Source of the DNA: Massospora cicadina
Lineage: Eukaryota > Entomophthoromycota > Entomophthoromycetes > Entomophthorales > Entomophthoraceae
DNA: 64,000 nt
Assembly (NCBI GenBank): GCA_022478985.1
Contig: JAKSZP010007889.1
Span: 248,001 to 312,000, forward strand
Reading direction: 5' to 3'
Shown here piece by piece: positions 45,955 to 56,753 of the stretch (positions are counted from its first letter, which is position 1; each line of letters starts with the position of its first letter). The translations under genes and the position numbers were made by a program. The notes beneath the pieces were generated by a model. It did not search any database. It had not been told where the DNA came from and saw only the letters and a program-made list of their open reading frames with translations.

Positions 45955-48441
45955 TTCATGTGGTGGATGAGCGTTACTTTACTGCCCTGACTTCTAAGAA
46001 CCTTCTTCTCTGCTTTAATTTCCTCTGCTGATCAGTTAAAAAAGATTGAAAGGGTGATCAGAGAGGTGGATCAGCTAAGGGCGCTCCAGAAGGACCCTCA
46101 GGCTCACCCCAAGTGTGACCTTATCATTGATGAAATTTAAAAACCCACCTTTTCAAAATTCCTATATAAGCCCTAATTCACCTAGTAAGTCAGATTGAGT
46201 TTATTTAAATGGTTTGGATAGCGGATTAAACCTACAGATCATGTAATTTTTGCCCAAACTTCTATGGTTATCAGTAGATCACTGACCTTGACTCACTTAA
46301 CATGCTAGGCCAACTTGATGCTCAGGAGGCTATTCTGCGCAGATCAGGCGCCAGACAACTTTTGCTAAGATCACAATAATACTCGTAGAGAAAATTTCCT
46401 CTGATGCTACCCCTTGTAGCATTCATCTTTTGAAAAACTGTTCGTGCCCATGGTGATCTCTTGTTGACACACTTAGCTATATATTCATTGTAGTTGGCCC
46501 TTGTGACTCAACAGAAGCCAATCTAACATACCCTTGGTAGCACAGCTTCAAGGTACGCATGATAGAGAGCGTTTTCGTCCAAATAGAGCAGATCTCAAAC
46601 TAATTACTGTATTCTGTATATTTGATTAGTCACAAGATTGTTACTGGCGATAAGCTCACTTAAACAACTATAAGTGAAAGTAAAAGGGAAATATGAGATC
46701 TTGTGGATAGGTTTTTAGTAAAATAAAATGTGAAGTATTTTATACTTAAGGGGAAAGGCAGATATAAAAATTGAACGAATAATGAGAAATTAATTGGAAA
46801 TATGAGTTTTATATGGTAGATTTTCAAGATCCACAAATAGATGACTTCTGACTTCTGCTTTAGTGGCCTCATTTATCTGGGCCAATTTCTGTATCAGAGT
46901 GCTCCTTCTTGCGGTGGTCATCCCTGAACCTGGATATCCAGGGCCCATACACTAGTACCCTCTTCTGTGTGTTGAGCAATTGTCTCTTCTCTTGATATTG
47001 ATTGATTACCAAATTTGCTAATACTCTAGTCACCATTAGGGTCAAGCGATGGTGCTCCTAAAATGTATCTTTCATCATATTTTCTAGTTTTTCTTGAAGT
47101 TGGATAGTTTCCAGATTTGGTAATAATTGCTTTCAAACCTTAAACGTTCTCATTGGGACAATTTGGTCCGCTTGTCATAGAGTCATCAGAGGAATGAAGA
47201 TTATTTTGGCCCCCTGAAGGTATATAAGGAGGTTGATTTTCATGCTGAATAACATAAAGTTGTCATCTTAATAAACTAAATCCTCTGACTTGTTATCGTG
47301 AAAATTATTTTTCATGACATCATTCTGATCTTGGTGAAAATTTTATTGCTCACCCAAATTTATAAAGAGGCTTTGTCTCCCCCCACCCATAGTGGGTGAT
47401 CGCCTATACCTACGCTGGCTTAGGGTTGAATTCTAATCATTCCACTGGTAAAGGAATGACTTCTGAACCAGTCGCGGCCTCATCTGTGACAAAATCAATA
47501 AGAGGAGTCCTGGAAGAACTGGATTTCGCAACTTGACCATTCAGCAAAATATGTATAAGCCAGGAGTTTTCCAATTGATTTCCCCAATATCCGCTGGACA
47601 TGCTATTGTAATTTTATTATACCCTCTGAGACCTCTGACGCCTTTCACATCCCTCAATCCATCATACAAATCCCACCCTGCTAATTACAATGCTCAGTAG
47701 AGGCTTCTTTGCCCTTAATGCTCTGTGCTCCATTTTCCCACCCCAAAATATATAGGCAACCAGCCTCTTTAGGGTAGGTTCCATTTCATTTCTTTAGCTT
47801 TTACTCCTTTATTTTTACTTAATAAAACACCGATTTTTGTTGAACCCTTTGTCATGAATCTTCTTCCATCCATCTCAATGATTTTTATCAAAATTCTCTG
47901 GCAATGTACTTTGCTATTCATAAAATATTTTTGAAAATCAATTATTATACTTTCTGATATGCATATCTGTCGCCGCTCCCATCCATGCAAGGTAGTGGAC
48001 ATCTACCTTCACGATTAAGGTTTCTGATCTGTTGCACACACTACAGAGGCCGTCAATCAACTTTATTTATATATCTCTTCCTTATTCTGGGTGAGTTCTG
48101 CTCTGTTTTTGTTTCAATCATTTTTTAAATTCTTAATAAAATTTCAGCCTTGTTTAAATGCCTAACTGAACAGCCGCAATCCTTGGTGGGGTTAACCCTT
48201 CTCTGCCTCTCCCACACTTGAGGTTGCTCCAGTAAGACTTGTAGCTGCCTCCAGTACAGACTCTTAGCTTGTTTGAGGCATTTTAGTATGTTTTGAATTT
48301 ATATTCTAATCACTTTAATTTAAACATATTTTTTCTCTAAACTCTTTATTCTTCTGAGCCTATGGAAAGCTTGGCCATTCACTGAGCGTTGAAACACCTA
48401 GCTCAGATCGCAGTCTTCTTTTAAAAGCATGAAACCTGACA
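45847..48441 (+). repeat. E 3' LTR
   Basis: 2595 bp, starting TGTTAATCC after the polypurine tract and ending ...CCTGACA. It is unusually long. Near its start it encodes D-L-V-H-V-V-D-E-R-Y-F-T-A-L (45948-45989) and further on R-V-I-R-E-V-D-Q-L-R-A-L-Q-K and H-P-K-C-D-L-I-I-D, the latter also found in the left LTR. Confidence 0.75.
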
Positions 48442-48486
48442 ATAATGGAAAATTTACTCCTCGTCAATGCAACATCTGGGACCCCA

Positions 48487-48880
48487 TTATGAAAAGCTAT
48501 CAATTAATATGGGCCTGCTGGGCTTTACCCAGCGTCTATACACGGTGTATCTTAGGTCAGGGAGGGAAGAAAACTTGACTACTCTGTCCTGGATCATCTC
48601 CTCCTTATCCTTAATTCCAAATTTATAAATCAAGTCATGGAATATTACATTACCCTCCAGTTTCAGTGGTCTCACCTTTCTCCAAGTGGCGTCAGCCAGC
48701 GAGAATTTTTTGTGATCTGGAGATAGCTTCATGGATGCAATTAAGGTGGTGGACTTGGGACCTGTGGCATTAAAATGCTTATGGAAAGAGATAATCAAGC
48801 CCTGGTCAAGAGCGCAAATATAAGCTGCAACCCAGCTATCCTCTGAGGCATCAAGTCCTTCTAAGATAACGGGTACTCAA
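48487..48880 (-). pseudogene. H chromodomain end and LTR-crossing ORF
   Basis: The minus frame reads the end of the chromodomain (L-D-A-S-E-D-S-W-V-A-A, then G-L-I-I-S-F-H) directly into K-L-S-P-D-H-K-K-F-S-L-A, passes the polypurine tract (48656-48666) and continues 56 codons into the LTR with D-L-R-Y-T-V-Y-R-R-W-V at 48526-48558. This is the clearest case of chromodomain and LTR-encoded tail in one frame. Confidence 0.6.
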
Positions 48881-48999
48881 GCCCTATTTTCCCCTGATGT
48901 GAGGCCACAATGCTCCATTTCCTGCTCTGGTTCCACATATACAAGTTATGACTTCGATAACACTGGAGGATAACCCTCAAACTGGGTTTACTTACTCTT

Positions 49000-50100
49000 A
49001 TGGAAATTTGAAAAATTGGAATTTCTCCGGAAGCTCCAATTGGTATAAGGTATGGCTGACCTTTCTGACAATACAGTAAGGACCTATTCTATTTGGTTAC
49101 AGCTTCTAGCACAGCTGCTTGATGGAAATATTCTTGGCTTCCAACATCATCAGATCCCCTCCATATATGCTAGGCCTTCCCTTCTATTCCCATCCAATTT
49201 ATTCTTAAAGCTTAATCATAGCTGCGTTCAAAATAATGTTTACCTCCTTGTGTACTTTCTTGATGAACTAGACAAAGTCCACCATTGCTTCAACCTTGAA
49301 CTCACAGATGACTTCATGTTTAAGGAAGGATTGTAACTATTTTTGACAAAAATGGAAATTAATCAATTGAGAAGTGAAGGGAGTTATTATAATTAAAACT
49401 ATGCTAAAGGTAGATGTGAGGCCCAGTTAGTGTTGTCAGATATCTTGTAGCACCGCAAAAATGTTCACAATATCAGTTTACTCATTCTTTCTGCCCACCA
49501 TATTGAAGTTGGAAGGCAGTAGAATAATATGGGCAAATTTGAAGAGCCTTTCAGAACTCCTCTTAGAATATAGATGTGAACTGTGGCCTGAAGTCACTGA
49601 TGATTTCCTGGGGCACCTCATGGGTGGGAAAATGTGAGAAACAAACAGCTTGGCCATCTGAGCTGTTATTGTTGTGGTGTGACATGGAATAAAATGGGAA
49701 AAATTGGTAAATTAGTTCACCACTTTTATAATAGCATCATACCCATCAGAGAGGGGTAGTTCCACAATAAAATCAATTGAGAGGGAACTCCAAGGTCCTT
49801 ATGTTTTCTAGACTGGTACCATAAATTCTATGAGAGGATGATAATTTTGTTTAATACTGTTACAGACAAGGCACAACTTGATATACTTTGCAAACTGAGT
49901 AAAAATTCCATTCCAGTTATATGTATTGCAGATAATCTCCAGGGCTTTAACAAACTTCCCTACTTTATCCCATCATGATGTTCCTTAATTTTTTTTCTAA
50001 ACGAAGTGGTCCTGTGGGGACCATAAGCGCCCCTGGAAACATACCTTATATTCATTTGCATGGTACCCTTTTATTATATCCTCCTGATCCAAAGTGCACT
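49000..50100 (-). pseudogene. H integrase
   Basis: The core is readable near 49560-49790: S-L-S-I-D-F-I-V-E-L-P with intact Asp, G-Y-D-A-I-I-K-V-V, and after a shift E-I-I-S-D-F-R-P-Q-F with the second Asp. Further 3' the frames are broken. Confidence 0.6.
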
Positions 50101-50239
50101 AGGTGAGAATTAAATTATAATTTTATTAAAACTAAGAAAGGATAGTTTTTCTGAACATATTGTGATCCTATATATTCTCTAGAGAAGCAAATACCAGAAT
50201 GCATGCAGTGGAGAAGGGGTTCCTAGATATTTTCTTACC

Positions 50240-50360
50240 TAGGTCATCACCAAGTGGGTACTAGCAACTCTAATATCTTGAGGTCAGGGGCTAAAGCAGA
50301 ATCATGGTTCAAAGAATCAGCTAATCCATTTTCTCTGATTTTTACAAATTCAAGAGAACT
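50240..50360 (-). pseudogene. H RNase H end
   Basis: The minus strand gives E-N-G-L-A-D-S-L, then S-A-L-A-P-D-L-K, matching the RNase H tail of G at 36360-36420. Confidence 0.5.
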
Positions 50361-50480
50361 TATATTGGGAATGGTCTCATGCCAGCAAGTTTGTCAAGAG
50401 TCATTACTTAATTCCTTGGTTTTATTTACCTCACCAACTAATTTGTCCTTAAAATTTGTATCCTTAATTTAATACACTTC

Positions 50481-50878
50481 CTGATATACCCTATTAGTAA
50501 AATTTTATACATTTTACTAAGGTCATACAACAATTTATTATGATAAAGCAATCTTTAATTTTTTATAGAAAAATTAAAAAGTTTTATATGTAAGAATTGT
50601 GAATTTAACATATTTTCAATGGTATTAATATACTGTTACAACTGAGCAGCTTAATATTTGGTTAATTTAATAGTTTAGATGTGTTATCATCTGCCGGTGG
50701 TCCATTAATTAAATATCTAGTAAATCATTTTATCTAAGGTATGTCAACTTTAAGAAAGATCACATTGTCTAAAGGTGCAAGCTGAAAAAAGTTCAGAAAA
50801 GCAAGGCTAAAAGGCCCATAATAGCCTTTTGTTCTATAAACTATTTAAGTATATGAATATTATTTTACTGGCACTTGA
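50481..50878. other. Very AT-rich DNA without gene
   Basis: No open frame, LTR terminus or repeat recognised. It lies between truncated H and the SINE cluster. Confidence 0.5.
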
Positions 50879-51043
50879 TGACAAGAATTTTTTAAAAAAA
50901 ATTCGAGGTGGGTTGACCTTGGGACAAATATACTACACCAAGAATGTTTTCTAGCCAGTACATGTTTCAAACTCAAAACCTGCACTAGGGGTGGAAGCAG
51001 TTTTACCCGGTTGGAAACCCACCCTTTGTGACAAGAGTTTTTA
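50879..51043 (-). mobile_element. Small insert with target-site repeat, unknown family
   Basis: TGACAAGAATTTTTTA at 50879-50894 and TGACAAGAGTTTTTA at 51029-51043 flank 134 bases ending (minus sense) in a T/A-rich tail. The insert has no clear protein or tRNA. The second repeat is shared with the SINE to its right. Confidence 0.45.
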
Positions 51044-51337
51044 TTTAACTGAGGAAAGATGATCAGGGGACAGGCATTACCAAAAGAAAGAAATGAAAGA
51101 AAGAAACAAAATGTAACCTGAACAGGGTCAACTCCATTGAAGAAAGTTTTTCCACCTCCAAATTGGGACTCAAATTTTTCTGGTTACGTCATGGTTAAGG
51201 TTTTCTTGTTATTAGACCTACTAACCGCCAATAGCTTCCTTTGGCTGGCACCCTGATCGATGTGCAAAGGGCGGGAATTGAACCCACAACCTTCAGGTTA
51301 GTAGTTGTATGCCCTACCAACTCACCTTCCACCCCCA
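51044..51337 (-). mobile_element. tRNA-derived SINE with 15-bp target duplication
   Basis: TGACAAGAGTTTTTA is found at 51029-51043 and 51338-51352. On the minus strand the 294-bp element begins with a tRNA-like head: A box AGGTGAGTTGG (51317-51327) and B box GGTTCAATTCC (51274-51284) within a good T-arm, GTGGG-TTCAATT-CCCGC. The acceptor halves do not pair, so it is not a functional tRNA. The 3' end (51043-51079) matches the tail of the LINE at 51466-51503. A GAAA-rich simple repeat lies at 51083-51106. Confidence 0.7.
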
Positions 51338-51951
51338 TGACAAGAGTTTTTAATAAACAAGAAAATTGATTGTTATTTTACACTTAGTAATTCATATATC
51401 ACCAGTTTATGGTAAATCTCCTATCATTCTCACTTCTATCCTAAGTACTTTCATAGTACAAGATTTTCTTTAACTGAGGTAAGCTGACCATGTGATGGAC
51501 AATACTGATATTTGTAATGGGATAGGGGGTGAAATATAGTGAGATTTAAGCACCCCAGAGTATACAAGTTAACCCTGTTGCATCTGATACCACCAGGTAT
51601 ATGGGGGTTGAATGCCTTACTCTGAAGGGGTTTTCCCTATTATGGTGCAGATGTGAAGGAAGGGGTCCATATGCGGAAACCAGACTGGGAGCCATGATTC
51701 AACGAGTTGTTGTTGCTTCAGCCTCATGTATCCGTATAGTCAGGCTTGAAAGTGTCCAGTAGGTGTAAGCGAAATCTGCTGATTGTACCACAGATATTGG
51801 GCATGGTTACCTTGAAGGCATCCAGTGCTACAGTGTGGATTGTCCACAGTGCAATGGTGACTATCAGGGAGCGGAGTGTGGGTGGTATCAGGAATCCAAG
51901 TTGGTGTGGGGAGGAATCTGGATATTGACAGCTCCTAGTTACTTTGGGTTC

Positions 51952-52179
51952 TTAACAGACGCGCAACTTCCCGCCATATGGCTCTAGATGGGGGGCATGC
52001 TTGAGGCGGTAGTTTAAGGTGCATTCCCTCCACACACTGTGCATGCCACACGAAGAAAGTTGGAGTGATCTGCTGTTCTTTAAGTTCTTCTGAGGCAACG
52101 TCAGGTGTTGACTTTTAACCTTAACTGGAGGAGTGGATGATGTGTTAGCTCCATATTGCCTTCTGTGTTGTGAGATCAT
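51952..52179 (-). pseudogene. LINE ORF2 C-terminal segment
   Basis: A 75-codon frame containing W-R-E-C-T-L-N-Y-R-L-K-H-A-P and Y-G-G-K-L-R-V-C, the Cys-containing region often found after the reverse transcriptase in L1/Tad-type proteins. Confidence 0.5.
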
Positions 52180-52307
52180 ATGTGATGTCTAAAGCATCCA
52201 GGTAATCGATTCTTATGATGAATGAGGCCACATCATGTGTGTCTCTCTGGGTGTGGTCGTCTGGTTTTCTTAGCATGAGGTGAGCTCTGGGCCTTCCCCT
52301 TCCCTGA

Positions 52308-53776
52308 CTAGTACCTATGAGAGACGTTCCACCCTATGTGGTGAATGGTGCGGAGGAGGCGTTTCAAGTGAGGGTGGGTTCCACGTGGGACCGCTACATT
52401 GGGGCAGTTTGCAAGGTATGTGAGCAGGCTGGACGGGTTGTGTGAGTTGGATTCTTTGAGCGCCTGTTCAAAGTTGTCCCTCGCCGCTCTATACCATTGT
52501 TTTTGTGTGAGGTTTGGGGCTAGGACTTCCTCTATCCAGGTGCCCAATATGCGGTTGGCATGAGCCTCAAAGTCTATTAGGCCCATGCCTCCATTGGAGC
52601 GTGGGCCAAAGAGTGTTTTCACCTGTACAGGTGGCTGGGACTCAGGCCACATCCATCCCTGGATAAGTGCGCGGATTGAGGATATGAATGTAGGTGAGAA
52701 GGAGATTGTTTGGGCGGGTAACCACAGCATCGATAGGATGAGTGAGTTGGCGACTTTTACTCGCCCTGTTAGTCCTGGGGATCTTCCCTTGAGTGAGGCG
52801 ACGTGGTTGGACACCTGATGTAGTAGATTGTTCTCAATTGTCTCATTGGCATACCCCCCTGTTTCCAGCCATATCCCAAGGTGGCGGACAGTATTGGTTG
52901 TAGGAGGTGACGCAAAGGGTAGGATGAGTGGGTTGTTCCTTCATGAGGGCTGTGAGATTTGGGTTTTATGACCCAGTTGTTAGTGTATTTGCCTATGAGG
53001 ATTATTTTAATTTTCCTTTTGTTGATTGACGCGTTGCTCACAACAGAAACTTCCTCTAGGATGCTTTCTAGCTGTTGGGAATCATTGTTGAAAGCTACAT
53101 CTACCACACAGTCATCCGCAAAGGCTAGTATCTTAACTGTTGGTTGACCTTATGCGGTTATGCCAATGAGACGTGAGTCAGCGACGCAAAGGGGTAGATC
53201 TAAACTGAAGTTATATAGTAGTGGGCTGAGGGGGTCCCCTTGTTTGAGCCCTCTGTGTGGTTTATCTTGTTAGTAGGAAGCCAGGGCCGCATACATCTTG
53301 GATGCAGATTTGGTAAGGAGCATCACCCAGTTTATGAATCTGGTTGGGAGTTTGAAGGCGCTTAGGCATTCCTTCAAGTATGGCCAACTAACGCGGTCAT
53401 ATGCCTTCTACTGGTCTAGGCATACCAGAGCTATAGTTGCTTTGGACTGACATATGTTGGCGACAGAGTGTATATTGGTCCAGATTAAACGCCCTGGTAT
53501 GAACCCAAACTCATTGGGTGACATGACTTTGGAGGCTATTGTGCCTAATATGGATGCTAAAATTTTTGTGAGTAGTTTTGTATCAGTGTTAGAGAGTACA
53601 TTTGGGCGCCAGTTGGCCAGGTCCAGTTTATCACCCTTCTTAAACAGGGTTATGACATAGGAGTCATGGCTACCAAACAGGATGCGTGTCTCTATCAGGC
53701 ACTGGTTCATTGATGCTATGAGGAGTGGGGCGATTTTCTTGAGGTATTTTTTTGTAGAATTCATAGTGTATCCCAT
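52308..53776 (-). pseudogene. LINE reverse transcriptase
   Basis: Blocks in order: F-K-K-G-D-K-L-D-L-A-N-W-R-P (53600-53660), L-L-T-K-I-L-A, E-F-G-F-I-P-G-R (53500), the catalytic F-A-D-D at 53111-53122, then N-K-R-K-I-K-I-I, and the post-palm V-A-N-S-L-I-L-S-M-L-W with N-G-G-M-G-L-I-D (52308-52814). The catalytic Asp pair is intact, but the domain spans at least three frames. Confidence 0.75.
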
Positions 53777-54711
53777 CAGGCCCTGGCATTTCTTACGTGG
53801 TGCACCACGGACTGTGTCCCAGAGCTCCTCCTGTGTGATTAGGTTTAGGAGGTTATAGTACAGCGGTGTGCTTTGTCTTCCAATGGTGTGTATAATGTAT
53901 TTAAATTTTTGGGGGTTGGTTGGGGTGTCACATTATCGGTTGATGTAGTAGCGGTTTACTTCCGCTTTGACCACCGCTGGGTCAGTTGCCATGGTGCCAA
54001 CATCTTTGCAGACCTGTGTGCATGTGGGCTGGTTACTGTGGGAGTGAATTTGCAGAAGAATTACGTCTAAAAGGCTTTGCCTTCTTTTATGAACTTACCT
54101 TTTCTCAATAATTTGATTCTGTGCTGGTGTTCAAAGATGAGGGCGTTTAGATGGGCAGATATTTCCGCCCATTTGCGCCCACAGTTGGGGCTATAGTTGG
54201 ACTTTGGGGTGTTAATCTCGAAATGATCCTGTTCCTCCAAGGTGCGTAAAATTATGGCTGTGTCAGCGGTGTACTTATGCGAGGTGAGATGGCGAGCTTT
54301 TATTTATTAGTTTGGCTTTGAAATTTGCCCAGGTTTTGTTGGGGTCCAATACAAATGGGGCTGCGAATTTTTAGTTCATGGCCTCATGTTCATTCCAGTC
54401 AGATTTTTTGGGAAATTTTATGTTTTCTGGGTGTAGCTTCCTCCAGGTCGACGCCTATGTGGCAATCAGGTTGGCGAAAGCTGCACCAAAACAAGTCAGT
54501 GGTTGGAGAAATTGATCTTTTTTGTTGAGAAGTTGGAGATGCTTGAGCGGTGGGTTTTAAGGGAGAGGATAAAGTTGATGCACCTCATTGAGATGAGTGT
54601 TTCCTTGCGTATGTTGGGGCGGTCATGTGGGGAAGGAGTGGTGACCTGGGAGAGGGTATTGTGTAGGCCAAGGGATGCCTTCATTGCACGGAATTTGATG
54701 TGCCTCAGGGG
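53777..54711 (-). pseudogene. LINE linker between endonuclease and reverse transcriptase
   Basis: The minus strand in 54496-54684 reads A-F-M-K-A-S-L-G-L-H-N-T-L-S-Q, then S-M-R-C-I-N-F-I-L-S-L-K; the rest to 53777 is broken. Position and composition fit the linker of LINE ORF2. Confidence 0.45.
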
Positions 54712-55160
54712 TTATCCCCTGGGGTTGGTCCATTGGTCCATGTTGGCGTTATCCCAGCAGTTAAAGTCGTCCAACAAGATGGTATCTGGTGGGTGGGTAA
54801 GTGTTGTGATGGTTTTGAGGAATTTTTTACTTTCAGCTGTGGTGCACGGTGCATAGATGCATGCTATTGTGATTGTGTCCTCTTGGCTTGTGATTGTTGC
54901 TATCAGGATGTGGCCATGCAGATATGAAGATGAGTTAGTGATTTTCAATTTTTTGTTATTTCAGATGACCACCCACAGTGGGCTGTCCATACTGTTATGG
55001 ATGGTGAGACTCTGGCTGAAAAGAATCCCTCTTCCCCCTGTAGACAGTGTGTTTCTTGGATGGCCAAGATATCTATAGTGGGATTTTGCAGGAAGTCCGG
55101 CTTTTTGGCTTGGGATGCTTGAGCCCTGGCTCCCGCAATGTTTAGGATCCCTATTGACAC
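54712..55160 (-). pseudogene. LINE endonuclease
   Basis: It begins M-S-I-G-I-L-N-I-A-G-A-R-A at 55160, then I-L-A-I-Q-E-T-H-C (intact catalytic Glu), and after a shift I-A-C-I-Y-A-P, then L-L-D-D-F-N (normally G-D-F-N). This is the AP-endonuclease-like domain that nicks target DNA. The start overlaps the end of the upstream ORF by 10 bases. Confidence 0.7.
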
Positions 55161-55690
55161 TGAGGTGCCTGCGCCTCAGGAGCGGTTGTGAGGGCCATCT
55201 GCCCTAACCCAGCGTTCATTGCCAGTGAACTTGCTCTGTGTCTCTGGGCCAGTTCACTCTGTGTCATTGTCTGATCCCTTACCCTGTTCCAAATTTTCGC
55301 AGGTCTTGCAATTTTAGGGTTTAAGTCAGATTTTCTCGATTGTGACTCATGGTGGTTTGTTGCAGTGTGCTGATTGTTTTCTTTGGTTGCAGGGTTTGAA
55401 TTTGTAGATGTGGGTCCCGCATTTTCGCCCATAGTTGAGCTGAATTGTCCTGCTAAGTTCACTTGATTAATATATTGTGGTTATTCAGTTAAATTGTTGA
55501 GAAAATTTTCATCTTGGGCATTATGCTCTGTTTGGGTGGCTTGGTTAAATTCCTCCATGTCCTCCTCAGCTTAAGCATTCTGCTATGATTGGTTGGCTCG
55601 GTTGATTTCTTCTATGTACTCCTAAATTTGACTGGGGTCAATGGAGGAGGCTGCAAGTGATGAAGCCTTGTCCCCTGCCCGTTTGAGTGC
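55151..55690 (-). pseudogene. LINE ORF1 remnant
   Basis: A Q/N/S/T-rich frame (55151-55462) is extended upstream in the same phase over a few stops (E-E-D-M-E-E-F-N-Q-A, then D-K-A-S-S-L-A-A-S-S). No zinc knuckle is visible. It precedes the endonuclease with a short overlap. Confidence 0.45.
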
Positions 55691-55850
55691 CTTCTGTACC
55701 TACTTTTCATAATATGAGTGATACTGGGTTAATGAGTATGTACTACCCATCCTCTCCCCAGAGGAAGGCGTGGTTGATGTCAATTATTATGGCGAAGTCT
55801 TTGTCATCTTTGTCAGATACTGGTGGTTGACCTGAAAATAAAACCTTGAA

Positions 55851-56734
55851 AACCAACAGATTGGGCTAATTATCCTCCCAATGTTCAAACTAATAAACTC
55901 TCTCACCTTAAAGCCTATTGCAAATACATGGCTCAGGCCGATTAACCCAACGTCAATTCAATCCAAATACCTATTCAAAAACTCAGGATGAATACACTCG
56001 CATATTCAGGCTGATTATTGCTGCACCAAAGCTCAGCAATAAGTCCTTATTAATTGGGACCAATCTTATTAATTAGCATAAGAAATCGTTTGTATATTGA
56101 TTCAAAGATAATGTCTACTAAACCAAGTACAGATAGATGTTAAAACGTAATCAATTTGCCACCTTAGGGCGAAATCCATATCTCAATCTTCGTAATCAGC
56201 ATGATAGCACTTGCTTATGGATTCTCTAAATGAGAGTACCTAGTGCTATCAAGAGAGGCCACTGACGTCCTGATTAGGGGTACATCATCTACTTCAACTA
56301 ATGCAGAAATTTTACAGAGGATGCCTTTTGTCAGCAGTATGACGAAACTCAAATCAAGAGGAACCCAGGTCAATTTTATATGTTCTTATTGCGATTTTTG
56401 TTTCTGAAATCCTCCTAATTTTGAGAGTATTTTGCCATTAATAAACCTTGTAATAGGTCTTAGTCATATCATTTAAGGGCCATACTGAGTTGGAAAATAA
56501 TCTGTTAATATTGTGTACTCAAATGTGGCCAGGAGATTCCCTAGAGGTATATTTACTGGCGCCTGGCCTAATGAATGATCATCAATAAATATTATCTAAT
56601 AAAGATATAATTTATTTTAACTCTTTCCTAGTTTCTATAAGAATCCTTTTTCTGTAGAGTGTCGACAATCTGGAAGTACCAAACCCACAGCTTGTACCTT
56701 TGCCTTCTTATAAAGAAGTTATCAATTACAAATG
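55851..56734. other. Unassigned DNA with one strong hairpin
   Basis: No coding region recognised. GATAGCACT (56203-56211) and AGTGCTATC (56242-56250) are perfect inverted 9-mers enclosing a second short stem. The region may be an LTR or leader of element I, but no partner LTR is in view. Confidence 0.35.
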
Positions 56735-56753
56735 GAAAATTAAGCTCAAAATT

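Larger units (their letters stand above)
31356..48441 (+). mobile_element. Chromovirus E with very long LTRs and nested insertions
   Basis: The right LTR (45847-48441, 2595 bp) matches a left LTR of about 2.37 kb that is split by element G (31356-31524 plus 38916-41117). Between them lie protease, reverse transcriptase, RNase H, integrase and chromodomain remnants. The left boundary is approximate. A possible 5-bp repeat ATAAT (31334-31338, 48442-48446) is in AT-rich sequence and not decisive. A further insert (43505-44557) separates RNase H from integrase. Confidence 0.75.
48442..50480 (-). mobile_element. Chromovirus H, 3' part only
   Basis: The minus strand carries the RNase H end, integrase, chromodomain end, polypurine tract and the first 214 bases of the 3' LTR. 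The LTR start TGTAATATTCC is at 48655 after CTGGAGGGTAA. E is inserted in this LTR. The upstream side stops near 50480 without recognisable reverse transcriptase. Confidence 0.6.
51466..55850 (-). mobile_element. LINE with APE-type endonuclease and reverse transcriptase
   Basis: The minus strand carries an ORF1 remnant, endonuclease, reverse transcriptase and a C-terminal region, then a 3' UTR ending ...GGTCAGCTTACCTCAGTTAAA at 51466. The arrangement and sequence resemble L1/Tad-type fungal LINEs. The 5' boundary (about 55850) is a guess and no target duplication was found. Several frameshifts and stops. Confidence 0.75.

Noticed and set aside
51259..51337. Functional tRNA gene on the minus strand
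   Set aside because: A and B boxes and a T stem exist, but the acceptor halves do not pair and no normal anticodon stem forms. The 15-bp duplication and body make it a SINE head.
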